A DNA stretch of 6,057 nucleotides, taken from positions 1 to 6,057 of the forward strand of contig CABRZN010000110.1 of NCBI GenBank assembly GCA_902475445.1, in the 5' to 3' direction. This document shows, piece after piece, positions 1 to 6,055 of this stretch. The notes beneath the pieces were generated by a model that did not search any database, was not told the origin of the DNA, and was given only the letters and a program-made list of their open reading frames with translations. Each line of letters opens with the position of its first letter. The first letter of the stretch is position 1. This stretch comes from an uncultured Collinsella sp. (GTDB lineage: Bacteria; Actinomycetota; Coriobacteriia; Coriobacteriales; Coriobacteriaceae). A program made the position numbers and the translations under genes.

Positions 1-1
1 G

Positions 2-2728
2 CTCTCGGGCCGCAGCTACGTGTACCAGGCCATGCGCGTCACCGGCGCCGGCGACCCCACCGTCCCGGTTTCCGAGACGCTCGAGGGCAAGCTGCCGCAG
101 CGCAAGCTCGTAACCACCGCCGCCGCCGGCTACTCCAGCTACGGCAACCAGATCGGACTTGCCACTGGCCAGGTCAACGAGCTCTATCACCCCGGCTACG
201 TGGCCAAGCGCATGGAGGTCGGCGCCGTCGTGGGCGCTACCCCGGCAAACCACGTTCGTCGCGAGTGCCCCGCCCCCACCGACAAGATCATCCTGCTGGG
301 CGGCCGCACCGGCCGCGACGGCATCGGTGGCGCCACCGGCTCCTCCAAGACCCAGAACACCGAGTCCATCGAGACCTCGGGTGCCGAGGTCCAGAAGGGC
401 AACGCCCCGGTCGAGCGCAAACTGCAGCGCCTGTTCCGCCGCGGCGATGCCTGCCGTCTGATCAAGCGCTGCAACGACTTTGGCGCCGGCGGCGTCTCGG
501 TCGCCGTAGGCGAGCTTGCCGACGGTCTGTATGTCGACCTGGACACCGTGACCAAGAAGTACGACGGCCTGGACGGCACCGAGCTCGCTATCTCTGAGTC
601 CCAGGAGCGCATGGCCTGCGCCGTCGCCGACGGTGACGTCGAGGAGTTCATGGGCTACGCCGCCGAGGAGAACCTGGAGGCGACCGTTATCGCCGAGGTT
701 ACCGCCGAGCCGCGCATGCGCATGGCCTGGAACGGCGTCGCCATCGTCGACCTGTCCCGCGAGTTCCTCAACTCCAACGGCGCACCCAAGCACCAGGTCG
801 CCCACGTGTGCGCCCGTAGCGTGTGGCAGCCCAGCTGGGCCGGCACCACGCTCGCCGAGCGCATGACCTCGCTCGTCACCGACCTCAACGTCGCTTCCAA
901 CAAGGGTCTTTCCGAGCGCTTCGACTCCACCATCGGCGCCGCGACCGTGCTCATGCCCTTTGGCGGCAAGACGCAGCTCACCCCCAGCTCGGCCATGGTC
1001 GCCAAGTTCCCCGTGGACGGCGAGACCACCACGGCGAGTGCCATGGCATGGGGCTTCAACCCCTATCTGATGGAGGCCGACCAGTTTGCGGGCGCCTACC
1101 TGTCCGTGGTCGAGTCCATTGCCAAGCTCGTTGCCGCCGGCTTTGAGCACAAGCGCGCCTATCTCTCCTTCCAGGAGTACTTCGAGCGTCTGCGCACCGA
1201 GGCCGAGCGCTGGGGCAAGCCCACGGCAGCCGTCTTGGGCGCCCTCATGGCCCAAGTCGACCTGGGTGCCGGCGCCATCGGTGGCAAGGATTCCATGAGC
1301 GGCTCGTTTGAGGACGAGACCGGCGAGCTCAACGTTCCGCCGACCCTGATCAGCTTCGCTGTCGCCGTGGGCAAGGCCGCCCGCGCCGTCTCGCCCGAGT
1401 TCAAGGGCCTCACGCACCGCGTCGTCCGCATCGCCCCCGCCACCTATGGCGAGGACTACCGCCCCGACGCTCAGCAGCTGCTCGCGGCGTTTGACGCCGT
1501 CGAGGCGCTCACTGCTACCGGCAACGCCCTGGCCATCTCCACGCCCGGCTACGGCTGCGGCGCCGAGAGCCTCTTTAAGATGTGCGTCGGTAACCAGATC
1601 GGTATCGAGCTTGCCGAGGATGTAGACGTAGAGAGCCTCTTCACCCCGCTCTACGGCAGCTTTATCGTCGAGCTCGCCGAGGACGCCGAGCTGCCCGAGG
1701 TCGCCGACGGCGTTGTCGTCGAGCCCCTGGGCACCACCGTCGAGGGCTATGTCATCGACACCGGCTCCGAGGTCATCGAGCTCGCCAAGCTCCAGGAGGC
1801 CTGGGAGAGCGGCATCGAGGGCGTCTTCGCCTACCGCAGCGCCGGCGAGACCCCCGAGGTCGAGACCATCGACTTCCGCGCCAAGGATATCCACGTGTAC
1901 GGCGGCGCCAAGATCGCCCGCCCGCGCGTGATCATCCCCGTGTTCCCCGGTAACAACTGCGAGTACGACAGCGCCCGCGCCTTCCGTGCCGCCGGTGCCG
2001 AGGCCGACACCTTCGTGATCAACAACCTCACGCCCGAGGCCGTCGCCGAGAGCACCCACGAGCTCGCCCGCCGTATTCGCCAGAGCCAGATCGTCATGAT
2101 CCCCGGCGGCTTCTCGGGCGGCGACGAGCCCGATGGCTCCGCCAAGTTCATCACGGCGTTCTTCCGCGCTCCCGAGGTCACCGAGGCAGTCCGCGACCTG
2201 CTCAAGGCCCGCGATGGCCTGATGCTGGGCATCTGCAACGGCTTCCAGGCCCTGATCAAGCTCGGCCTGGTGCCCTACGGCGACATCGTCGATGCCACGC
2301 CCGATGCGCCCACGCTGACGTTCAACACCATCGGTCGCCATCAGAGCCGCCTGGTGCGCACCCGCATCTCGTCCAACCTGTCCCCGTGGCTGTCGCAGTG
2401 CAGCCTGGACGACCCCTACACCGTCGCCATCAGCCACGGCGAGGGCCGCTTTGTCGCCAATGACGAAGTGCTCGCCCAGCTGATCGCCAACGGCCAGGTC
2501 GCCACGCAGTACGTGGGCGAGGACGGCAAGCCCAGCATGGATCTCTCCGTCAACCCCAACGGCTCCGCACTCGCCATCGAGGGCATCACGAGCCCCGACG
2601 GCCGCGTCCTGGGCAAGATGGGTCATGCCGAGCGCCGCGGCGACAACCTGTACCGCAACGTGCCCGAGCATGTCCCCGGCGATAAGTTCATGCCGATCTT
2701 TGAGAGCGGCGTGGCCTACTTCGCCTAA
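2..2728 (+). CDS. purL: Phosphoribosylformylglycinamidine synthase (FGAM synthase), single-chain with C-terminal glutaminase; 5' partial
   Basis: This enzyme carries out the fourth step of de novo purine synthesis in the cytoplasm: FGAR, glutamine and ATP give FGAM. The frame is open from base 2, so the start lies upstream; 908 residues are visible and, against roughly 1240 for the one-chain family, about 330 are missing. In visible numbering, an AIRS-like half carries HPGYVAKRMEVGAVVGA and the glycine-rich GGRTGRDGIGGATGSS (about 100-115), then NDFGAGGVSVAVGELADG. The second half holds GGKTQLTPSSAMVAKFP and GGKDSMSG (427-434). From about residue 640 comes a class I glutamine amidotransferase domain (IIPVFPGNN, PGGFSGGDEPDG), with the nucleophile Cys745 in GICNGFQ and the His812/Glu814 pair in SHGEGRF. 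The synthase and glutaminase parts are therefore fused, unlike the separate PurL/PurQ/PurS of Bacillus. The motif pattern suggests clade II; that subfamily call is recalled, not searched. No frameshift is seen. A strong terminator follows the stop. Confidence 0.96.
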   Translation, partial: LSGRSYVYQAMRVTGAGDPTVPVSETLEGKLPQRKLVTTAAAGYSSYGNQIGLATGQVNELYHPGYVAKRMEVGAVVGATPANHVRRECPAPTDKIILLGGRTGRDGIGGATGSSKTQNTESIETSGAEVQKGNAPVERKLQRLFRRGDACRLIKRCNDFGAGGVSVAVGELADGLYVDLDTVTKKYDGLDGTELAISESQERMACAVADGDVEEFMGYAAEENLEATVIAEVTAEPRMRMAWNGVAIVDLSREFLNSNGAPKHQVAHVCARSVWQPSWAGTTLAERMTSLVTDLNVASNKGLSERFDSTIGAATVLMPFGGKTQLTPSSAMVAKFPVDGETTTASAMAWGFNPYLMEADQFAGAYLSVVESIAKLVAAGFEHKRAYLSFQEYFERLRTEAERWGKPTAAVLGALMAQVDLGAGAIGGKDSMSGSFEDETGELNVPPTLISFAVAVGKAARAVSPEFKGLTHRVVRIAPATYGEDYRPDAQQLLAAFDAVEALTATGNALAISTPGYGCGAESLFKMCVGNQIGIELAEDVDVESLFTPLYGSFIVELAEDAELPEVADGVVVEPLGTTVEGYVIDTGSEVIELAKLQEAWESGIEGVFAYRSAGETPEVETIDFRAKDIHVYGGAKIARPRVIIPVFPGNNCEYDSARAFRAAGAEADTFVINNLTPEAVAESTHELARRIRQSQIVMIPGGFSGGDEPDGSAKFITAFFRAPEVTEAVRDLLKARDGLMLGICNGFQALIKLGLVPYGDIVDATPDAPTLTFNTIGRHQSRLVRTRISSNLSPWLSQCSLDDPYTVAISHGEGRFVANDEVLAQLIANGQVATQYVGEDGKPSMDLSVNPNGSALAIEGITSPDGRVLGKMGHAERRGDNLYRNVPEHVPGDKFMPIFESGVAYFA

Positions 2729-2749
2729 ACCTTTCCCATCGGGTACAAT
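2720..2749 (+). promoter_or_regulatory. Weak candidate promoter upstream of the eamA gene
   Basis: TACAAT at 2744-2749 matches a sigma-70 type -10 element at five of six positions. The best -35 at the usual distance is TTCGCC (2720-2725, 18-bp spacer), which is poor and overlaps the end of purL. It is listed because no promoter can fit between the terminator and the eamA ribosome binding site, so eamA transcription must begin here or further upstream. Transcripts from it would run straight into the hairpin at 2766-2803. Confidence 0.25.
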
Positions 2750-2764
2750 CCCTTCGGGTAACAA
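2735..2764 (+). repeat. Imperfect 15-bp tandem repeat between purL and the terminator
   Basis: Two adjacent units, CCCATCGGGTACAAT and CCCTTCGGGTAACAA, lie just after the purL stop and share the core TCGGGTA. Each unit is itself a weak CCC/GGG hairpin. The second CGGGT (2755-2759) is complementary to ACCCG (2766-2770) at the base of the following terminator, so it could form a competing small stem. Whether the repetition has a function is unknown. Confidence 0.4.
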
Positions 2765-2765
2765 C

Positions 2766-2803
2766 ACCCGCCACCGACATATCCGGTGGCGGGTTCTTTT
2801 TTT
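2766..2803 (+). terminator. Rho-independent terminator after purL
   Basis: CCCGCCACCG (2767-2776) pairs perfectly with CGGTGGCGGG (2784-2793) around the 7-base loop ACATATC, and A2766-T2794 adds an eleventh pair. The run TTCTTTTTTT follows at 2794-2803. This is a textbook intrinsic terminator 38 bases after the purL stop. It ends only 13 bases before the eamA ribosome binding site, so it may also act as an attenuator for that gene. Confidence 0.93.
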
Positions 2804-2816
2804 GCTTCGCGCATGT

Positions 2817-2823
2817 AGGAAGG
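2817..2823 (+). promoter_or_regulatory. Ribosome binding site of the EamA transporter gene
   Basis: AGGAAGG sits five bases before the ATG at 2829. It decides the start: the frame is open further upstream to an ATG at 2625, but that stretch overlaps the end of purL and encodes no membrane-protein-like sequence. Confidence 0.85.
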
Positions 2824-2828
2824 ACATC

Positions 2829-3764
2829 ATGGAAAGCCGCAAGCCGTATCTCGCCACCCTGCCCGGACTCATCCTGGGCTGTCTTGTTTGCTGTGCACTC
2901 TGGGGATCGGCCTTTCCCTGCATCAAGATCGGCTACGCACTCTTTGGTATCCCGGCGCACGATAGCGCTTCGCAGCTGCTCTTTGCAGGTTTACGCTTTA
3001 CGCTTGCCGGCGTCCTGGTTATCGTTGGGATGAGCGCGGCCCAACGCCGCCCCCTCGTACCGCAAGCGCGCGACATCAAGCCCATCTTTGTCTTGTCGCT
3101 CTTCCAGACTATCGGGCAGTACTTCTTTTTCTACCTGGGACTCTCGCGCGCCAGTGCCATGTCGAGCTCCATCATCGAGGCCAGCGCCAACTTCCTCGCA
3201 ATCCTCTTTGCCGCCCTGGCATTTCGCACCGAGAAGCTCAATACGGCCAAGGTGCTTGGCTGCGTGTTGGGCTTTGCCGGCGTCGCGCTTGTCAACCTTT
3301 CGGGCGCAGATGGCACCTTTGGCTTCACGCTCGATGGCGAGGGCTTTATCCTAGCCTCCACTGTCGCGGGCGCTCTTTCGACCTGCCTGATCGGCATCTT
3401 CTCGCGCAAGCACGACGGTGTTTTGCTTGCCGGCTGGCAGTTTTTAGTCGGCGGCCTGGTCCTCACCGCCATCGGCTTTTTGATGGGCGGCACATTGTCC
3501 CCCACCGAAGTCGCCCCCGCCATCGCGCTCATCATCTACATGGCGCTTATCTCCGCCGTCGCGTACTCGCTGTGGTCCCGCCTGCTCGCCGTCAACCCCG
3601 TCAGCCGCGTGTCGGTCTTTGGCTTTATGAACCCGGTCTTTGGCGTGCTGTTGAGCGCACTGCTGCTCGGCGAGGGCGCTGGCACGAGCCCCGTTACCGT
3701 CATCGTTGCCCTGTTGTTGGTCTGCGGCGGCATCATCATCGTCAACAAACCCAAAAAAGCCTAG
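2829..3764 (+). CDS. EamA-family (drug/metabolite transporter superfamily) permease
   Basis: This is an integral membrane protein of 311 residues, the usual size for a ten-helix DMT transporter. It has two EamA repeats, about residues 14-156 and 170-306. The first begins with the typical ALWGSAFPCIKIG segment (23-35), followed by LRFTLAGVLVI (55-65) and a helix pair around 84-133. The second ends with the family signature MNPVFGVLLSALLLGE (267-282) and a last helix VTVIVALLLVCGGIIIV (289-305), then a short basic tail NKPKKA. The start is ATG at 2829, with AGGAAGG five bases upstream. Family members export amino acids, metabolites or drugs, or take up nucleotide sugars and similar compounds; the substrate cannot be read from the sequence. 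The gene follows purL in the same direction but behind a strong terminator, so a shared purine function is not implied. It converges on the diguanylate cyclase gene. No damage is visible. Confidence 0.93.
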   Translation: MESRKPYLATLPGLILGCLVCCALWGSAFPCIKIGYALFGIPAHDSASQLLFAGLRFTLAGVLVIVGMSAAQRRPLVPQARDIKPIFVLSLFQTIGQYFFFYLGLSRASAMSSSIIEASANFLAILFAALAFRTEKLNTAKVLGCVLGFAGVALVNLSGADGTFGFTLDGEGFILASTVAGALSTCLIGIFSRKHDGVLLAGWQFLVGGLVLTAIGFLMGGTLSPTEVAPAIALIIYMALISAVAYSLWSRLLAVNPVSRVSVFGFMNPVFGVLLSALLLGEGAGTSPVTVIVALLLVCGGIIIVNKPKKA

Positions 3765-3783
3765 CGAGCTCACCTTTTTAGGG
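3750..3783. terminator. Possible bidirectional terminator between the convergent eamA and GGDEF genes
   Basis: CCCAAAAAAG (3750-3759) pairs with CTTTTTAGGG (3774-3783) with a single A-A mismatch, across the eamA stop codon. The A-run and T-run give a U-tract in both reading directions, as in bidirectional terminators of convergent genes. The stem is AT-rich and the 14-base loop has little extra structure, so this is weaker than the purL terminator. Confidence 0.4.
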
Positions 3784-3838
3784 AGGGCGTTTGCACACTT
3801 TAGCTTAATGGAATACATCGATGAGCTGAGGGCCGCCA

Positions 3839-3854
3839 CGCACGCAAGCGTGCG
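3839..3854 (-). terminator. Small GC hairpin just past the ancestral end of the GGDEF gene
   Basis: CGCACG (3839-3844) and CGTGCG (3849-3854) form a 6-bp stem with a 4-base loop. It begins about 10 bases after the second, ancestral-looking stop TAG (3866-3864) of the diguanylate cyclase. There is no T-run on either strand directly beside it, so termination is uncertain. It may simply protect the mRNA 3' end, with the AT-rich repeat at 3750-3783 acting as the terminator proper. Confidence 0.3.
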
Positions 3855-3863
3855 ACCCCTTTC

Positions 3864-3944
3864 CTAGCGTATCTGGATGCCGGCTTTCTTTTTCTCTGCC
3901 TTGACGCGGTAGAGCTCCGCATCGGCAGCGCGAAGTAAGTCTTG
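3864..3944 (-). pseudogene. Detached C-terminal tail of the diguanylate cyclase (behind an in-frame TGA)
   Basis: Directly after the TGA at 3947-3945 the same frame continues for 26 sense codons to TAG (3866-3864). It encodes QDLLRAADAELYRVK followed by a lysine-rich turn and AGIQIR. This is the expected final helix (family pattern: leucine pair, AD, ALY, K) and last strand of a GGDEF domain. The frame is preserved with no insertion or deletion, so a single substitution explains the stop; CGA (Arg) to TGA or TGG (Trp) to TGA are the simplest routes. With this tail the protein would have 380 codons from the GTG start. Confidence 0.85.
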
Positions 3945-5006
3945 TCAGGTATCAACACTATCGCCGACCCGCGCGCAACCGATGGACATCCGCAACAGAT
4001 ACGGCACCTCGGCGCGCGCGAGCTCGTCGTTGATTGCCGCGCACAGACGTATGATGTCCTGTTCCGCCGCTGCCTTTTGGAGCACCACGAACTCATCGCC
4101 ACCATAACGCGCGATAAAGCCACCAGACGCCGAGCAGACCTCTTTGAGCGCAGCGGATATTACCTGAAGAGCATGGTCGCCCTCCACATGTCCATAGCGA
4201 TCGTTAATCTGCTTAAAGCCGTCAGCGTCCATCATAAGCAGATATACATCTTCGGCCTGATCCACATTTGAAAAGAGCGACAGCATATAGGTCTCAAAAC
4301 GGTTGCGGTTGTTGAGTCCAGTCAACGGGTCAGTCGAGATCAGTTGCTCCTGGCAGATGATATAGAGCAGCAACATGCTAATCATTATGCCGACACAAAG
4401 GCCAGGCACCGAGTATACGATCTGAAAGGTACCGCCCACCAGAGCGGGAACCGCAAAAAAGGCGAGGGTGCGATGAATGGCCTTCTTTTGCAGGCTTTCG
4501 ACTTTTCGAGCCTGAATAAAGGCATGCAAGGACGTATATATGACGTAGCAGTAGCTAACGATAGGCTGAATCATATAAAGCGCTCCGCGACGATATACGC
4601 CCCGCGCATCGATATAGAACATAGCGTGCGTCCAGTAGCTGGTAAATGCCAGAACGACCACCAATGCGGTTGGCAACGTTAAAAGTACCACCCTATAGGG
4701 CGTGGTCAGGAGCTGTGAGCCCTGCATCGTCTCGGAATAGAAAAACCAAATGAGGCACGCGATGGCGAACAGCGAAAACGAAACCGCGTTGGAAATCCAG
4801 TTGGCCGTGATGCCTACAGGAGTGCTCACGCCGTCCGAGAGCGTCCAGATCATATCGAAGAAAATGTAGGCAGCAGACGTGTAGCCCAGCATGCTAAACA
4901 AAAGCTGCTGGGTGCTCGAGAACAGGGAGCGACGGCTTCGTACGGCAAGTCCGATAAGAATAATCATGCACAGCAGGAATATCTCGATCTTGAGTGCCTT
5001 TACCAC
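3945..5006 (-). CDS. Membrane diguanylate cyclase (7 TM + GGDEF), truncated by a premature TGA
   Basis: The likely reaction is two GTP to cyclic di-GMP at the inner face of the membrane. From the GTG start the product is 353 residues. About seven hydrophobic segments (roughly 7-22, 35-56, 70-90, 106-125, 144-164, 180-199, 203-222) form a membrane sensor of unknown ligand. The GGDEF domain starts at DPLTGLNNRNRF (226-237). Metal- and substrate-binding residues are present: Asp260 in DADGFKQIND, Asn268, Asp277 in GHVEGD, and GGDEF at 302-306. The positions of the inhibitory RxxD site (293-296) read ASGG, so product feedback at that site is probably absent. The frame ends at TGA (3947-3945) after SIGCARVGDSVDT, before the last helix and strand, which are still encoded behind the stop. 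The domain is therefore probably unstable or inactive. GTG at 5006 was chosen over TTG at 5024 because AAGGGAGGG lies six bases before it and overlaps the alternative start. Sampled base composition is near 50% GC, below the neighbours. Confidence 0.88.
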   Translation of the reverse strand: MVKALKIEIFLLCMIILIGLAVRSRRSLFSSTQQLLFSMLGYTSAAYIFFDMIWTLSDGVSTPVGITANWISNAVSFSLFAIACLIWFFYSETMQGSQLLTTPYRVVLLTLPTALVVVLAFTSYWTHAMFYIDARGVYRRGALYMIQPIVSYCYVIYTSLHAFIQARKVESLQKKAIHRTLAFFAVPALVGGTFQIVYSVPGLCVGIMISMLLLYIICQEQLISTDPLTGLNNRNRFETYMLSLFSNVDQAEDVYLLMMDADGFKQINDRYGHVEGDHALQVISAALKEVCSASGGFIARYGGDEFVVLQKAAAEQDIIRLCAAINDELARAEVPYLLRMSIGCARVGDSVDT

Positions 5007-5012
5007 TAGACG

Positions 5013-5021
5013 CCCTCCCTT
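5013..5021 (-). promoter_or_regulatory. Ribosome binding site of the diguanylate cyclase gene
   Basis: On the minus strand AAGGGAGGG is followed by CGTCTA and then GTG at 5006. The strong match and 6-base spacing support the GTG start. The upstream in-frame TTG at 5024 overlaps this site and has no comparable site of its own. Confidence 0.75.
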
Positions 5022-5043
5022 CAATATCCAAGTGGCCAGAATC

Positions 5044-5062
5044 GCCCAATTCGAATCTGGGC
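5044..5062. repeat. 19-bp imperfect palindrome in the leader of the GGDEF gene
   Basis: GCCCA and TGGGC (5044-5048 and 5058-5062 on the plus strand) flank an AATTCGAAT core, giving a near-perfect palindrome that could be a repressor operator or an RNA hairpin. A second pairing overlaps it: on the minus strand CCAGATTCG and CGATTCTGG can form a 9-bp stem with one mismatch. The two structures exclude each other. They lie about 25 bases upstream of the ribosome binding site. Confidence 0.4.
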
Positions 5063-5095
5063 AACAAACACCCCCTACTCCGCAGGGGTAAGGGG

Positions 5096-5149
5096 AATAA
5101 TAGCAGAGCGACCGAACGTCACTGCAAGACAGCTCTCGTTCGGGCGCTC
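5096..5149 (-). terminator. Long inverted repeat downstream of the KdgT gene, probable terminator
   Basis: On the minus strand, 45 bases after the permease stop, GAGCGCCCGAAC (5149-5138) pairs with GTTCGGTCGCTC (5117-5106): 12 positions with one mismatch. The 20-base loop contains a further CTG/CAG pairing. It is followed by TGCTATTATT, which is T-rich but not a clean T-run. Termination of the permease mRNA is the simplest reading. It implies that the diguanylate cyclase gene is transcribed separately. Confidence 0.5.
5097..5127 (-). promoter_or_regulatory. Candidate promoter of the diguanylate cyclase gene
   Basis: On the minus strand TATTAT (5102-5097) is a fair -10 element, and TTGCAG (5127-5122) a fair -35 with a 19-base spacer, slightly long. 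Transcription would start near 5090 and give a leader of roughly 85 bases before the GTG. The site overlaps the terminator-like inverted repeat at 5106-5149. It is a pattern match only. Confidence 0.35.
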
Positions 5150-5194
5150 AAACGGCGCGAGTTGCACGCCGGAATCATTGATGGGTATCGATTG

Positions 5195-6055
5195 CTACTC
5201 GCCATCGATGTCGGTCGCGACAGCCTCTTCGATGGCCTCGACACCGGCAGGCGACAGGTCTTCCTTGCTCTGGCAGAACTTCTTATCGACCCAGCCGGTC
5301 AGAATCGGGGCCATGATTGCCGTGATGATGACGGCAGTGGCGATCTGCGCATACGCGGTGGGCGCAAGCTCGGCATAGCGCGGAGCGACCTCGGCGAGGG
5401 CGACCGGCGTGGTCATGGCCGTGCCGGCAATGGTGGAACATGCCACAGCCGCCTTACCATTGCCGCCACACAGGCGCTCGAAGGCAAAGGTAATGGGACC
5501 GACGATAAAGAGCGTGATGAGGCCCAGCAGGATGCCCGAAATGCCACCGGCGATGAAGCTCGAAAGGCTCATGGACGCACCGAGCTGAAAACCAATTACA
5601 GCGATCGCGGGATTGGCGCCGGGAACCAGCAGGTTCTTGATAAACGGGAACAAGTTGCCCAGGACCATGCCGATAACAAGCGGCAGGATGGATCCGATGA
5701 TGGTGCCGACGGGGATGTTGGCGAGACCCGAAACGCCCAGGATGATCATGGTGACGGCGGGGCCGGCCGTAAAGAACAGGATACCGACAGCGCCCTGCTC
5801 GGACTCATCGCCGAACTCGCCCATGATGCCCGTATAGAGCGCCATGTTGCAAAACGTGATGCCGCCGATGATAGACACGGAGCTCAGACCCAGGAAGTTG
5901 TCGTTAAAGAAATATGCCACGCCTAGGCCGAGAGCCGCTGCGACGACCAGCTTGGGAATCAGCACGACGATGCCGGTCTTGATGGCGCCCGGCGTGGACT
6001 TAAAGCTGATGCCGGCGCCCACGAACAGCAAGATCGCGGCAACGATGGTGTTGGA
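5195..6055 (-). CDS. kdgT: 2-keto-3-deoxygluconate permease (KdgT family), 5' partial
   Basis: This is a cytoplasmic-membrane secondary transporter of the KDGT family, whose characterised member takes up 2-keto-3-deoxygluconate, a breakdown product of pectin and uronates, probably with protons. The frame is open to the right edge with no start in view. There are 286 visible residues against about 325 in E. coli KdgT, so roughly 40-55 N-terminal residues are missing. In visible numbering, family-like segments are ITFCNMALYTGIMGEFG (66-82), GPAVTMIILG (98-107), IIGSILPLVIGMVLGNL (119-135), GGNGKAAVACSTIAGTA (197-213) and TTPVALAEVAPRYAELAP (215-232), then TAVIITAIMAPILTGW (240-255). Hydrophobic helices run throughout, ending in an acidic cytosolic-type tail. 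No KDG kinase, aldolase or uronate gene is visible in the window, so the exact sugar acid is inferred from family. A terminator-like repeat follows the stop. Confidence 0.9.
   Translation of the reverse strand, partial: SNTIVAAILLFVGAGISFKSTPGAIKTGIVVLIPKLVVAAALGLGVAYFFNDNFLGLSSVSIIGGITFCNMALYTGIMGEFGDESEQGAVGILFFTAGPAVTMIILGVSGLANIPVGTIIGSILPLVIGMVLGNLFPFIKNLLVPGANPAIAVIGFQLGASMSLSSFIAGGISGILLGLITLFIVGPITFAFERLCGGNGKAAVACSTIAGTAMTTPVALAEVAPRYAELAPTAYAQIATAVIITAIMAPILTGWVDKKFCQSKEDLSPAGVEAIEEAVATDIDGE

Noticed and set aside
196..651. 151-codon minus-strand open frame within purL
   Set aside because: It has low-complexity, Ser/Arg/Pro-rich translation typical of an antisense frame of a GC-rich gene.
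2625..2828. Upstream in-frame extension of the EamA gene to an ATG at 2625
   Set aside because: It overlaps the end of purL, would be translated through the terminator hairpin, and lacks transporter-like sequence. The ATG at 2829 has a strong ribosome binding site.
3808..3867. 19-codon plus-strand ORF starting MEYIDELRAA in the convergent spacer
   Set aside because: The nearest Shine-Dalgarno-like sequence (3781-3787) is 20 bases from the ATG, which is too far. The ORF overlaps the hairpin and the end of the opposite gene, and nothing supports translation.
3945..3947. Selenocysteine recoding of the in-frame TGA
   Set aside because: GGDEF proteins are not known to use selenocysteine near this position, the residue would be far from the active site, and I see no convincing SECIS-like hairpin directly downstream.
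3942..4271. 109-codon plus-strand open frame opposite the GGDEF domain
   Set aside because: It is antisense to conserved catalytic codons and has no ribosome binding site or family resemblance.
5044..5062. tRNA T-arm-like sequence (stem with TTCGAAT loop) on the plus strand
   Set aside because: No acceptor stem, CCA-proximal sequence, anticodon arm or D arm can be aligned around it. It is better explained as a palindrome.
5007..5105. Cyclic di-GMP riboswitch (GEMM type) in the leader of the cyclase gene
   Set aside because: The conserved GEMM core and tetraloop-receptor arrangement cannot be recognised in the roughly 85-base leader.
4994..5926. 310-codon plus-strand open frame opposite the permease gene
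   Set aside because: It is rich in Asp, Arg, Gly and Ala with no recognisable domain. It is the expected antisense shadow of a GC-rich gene; the minus strand encodes a clear KdgT-family protein.
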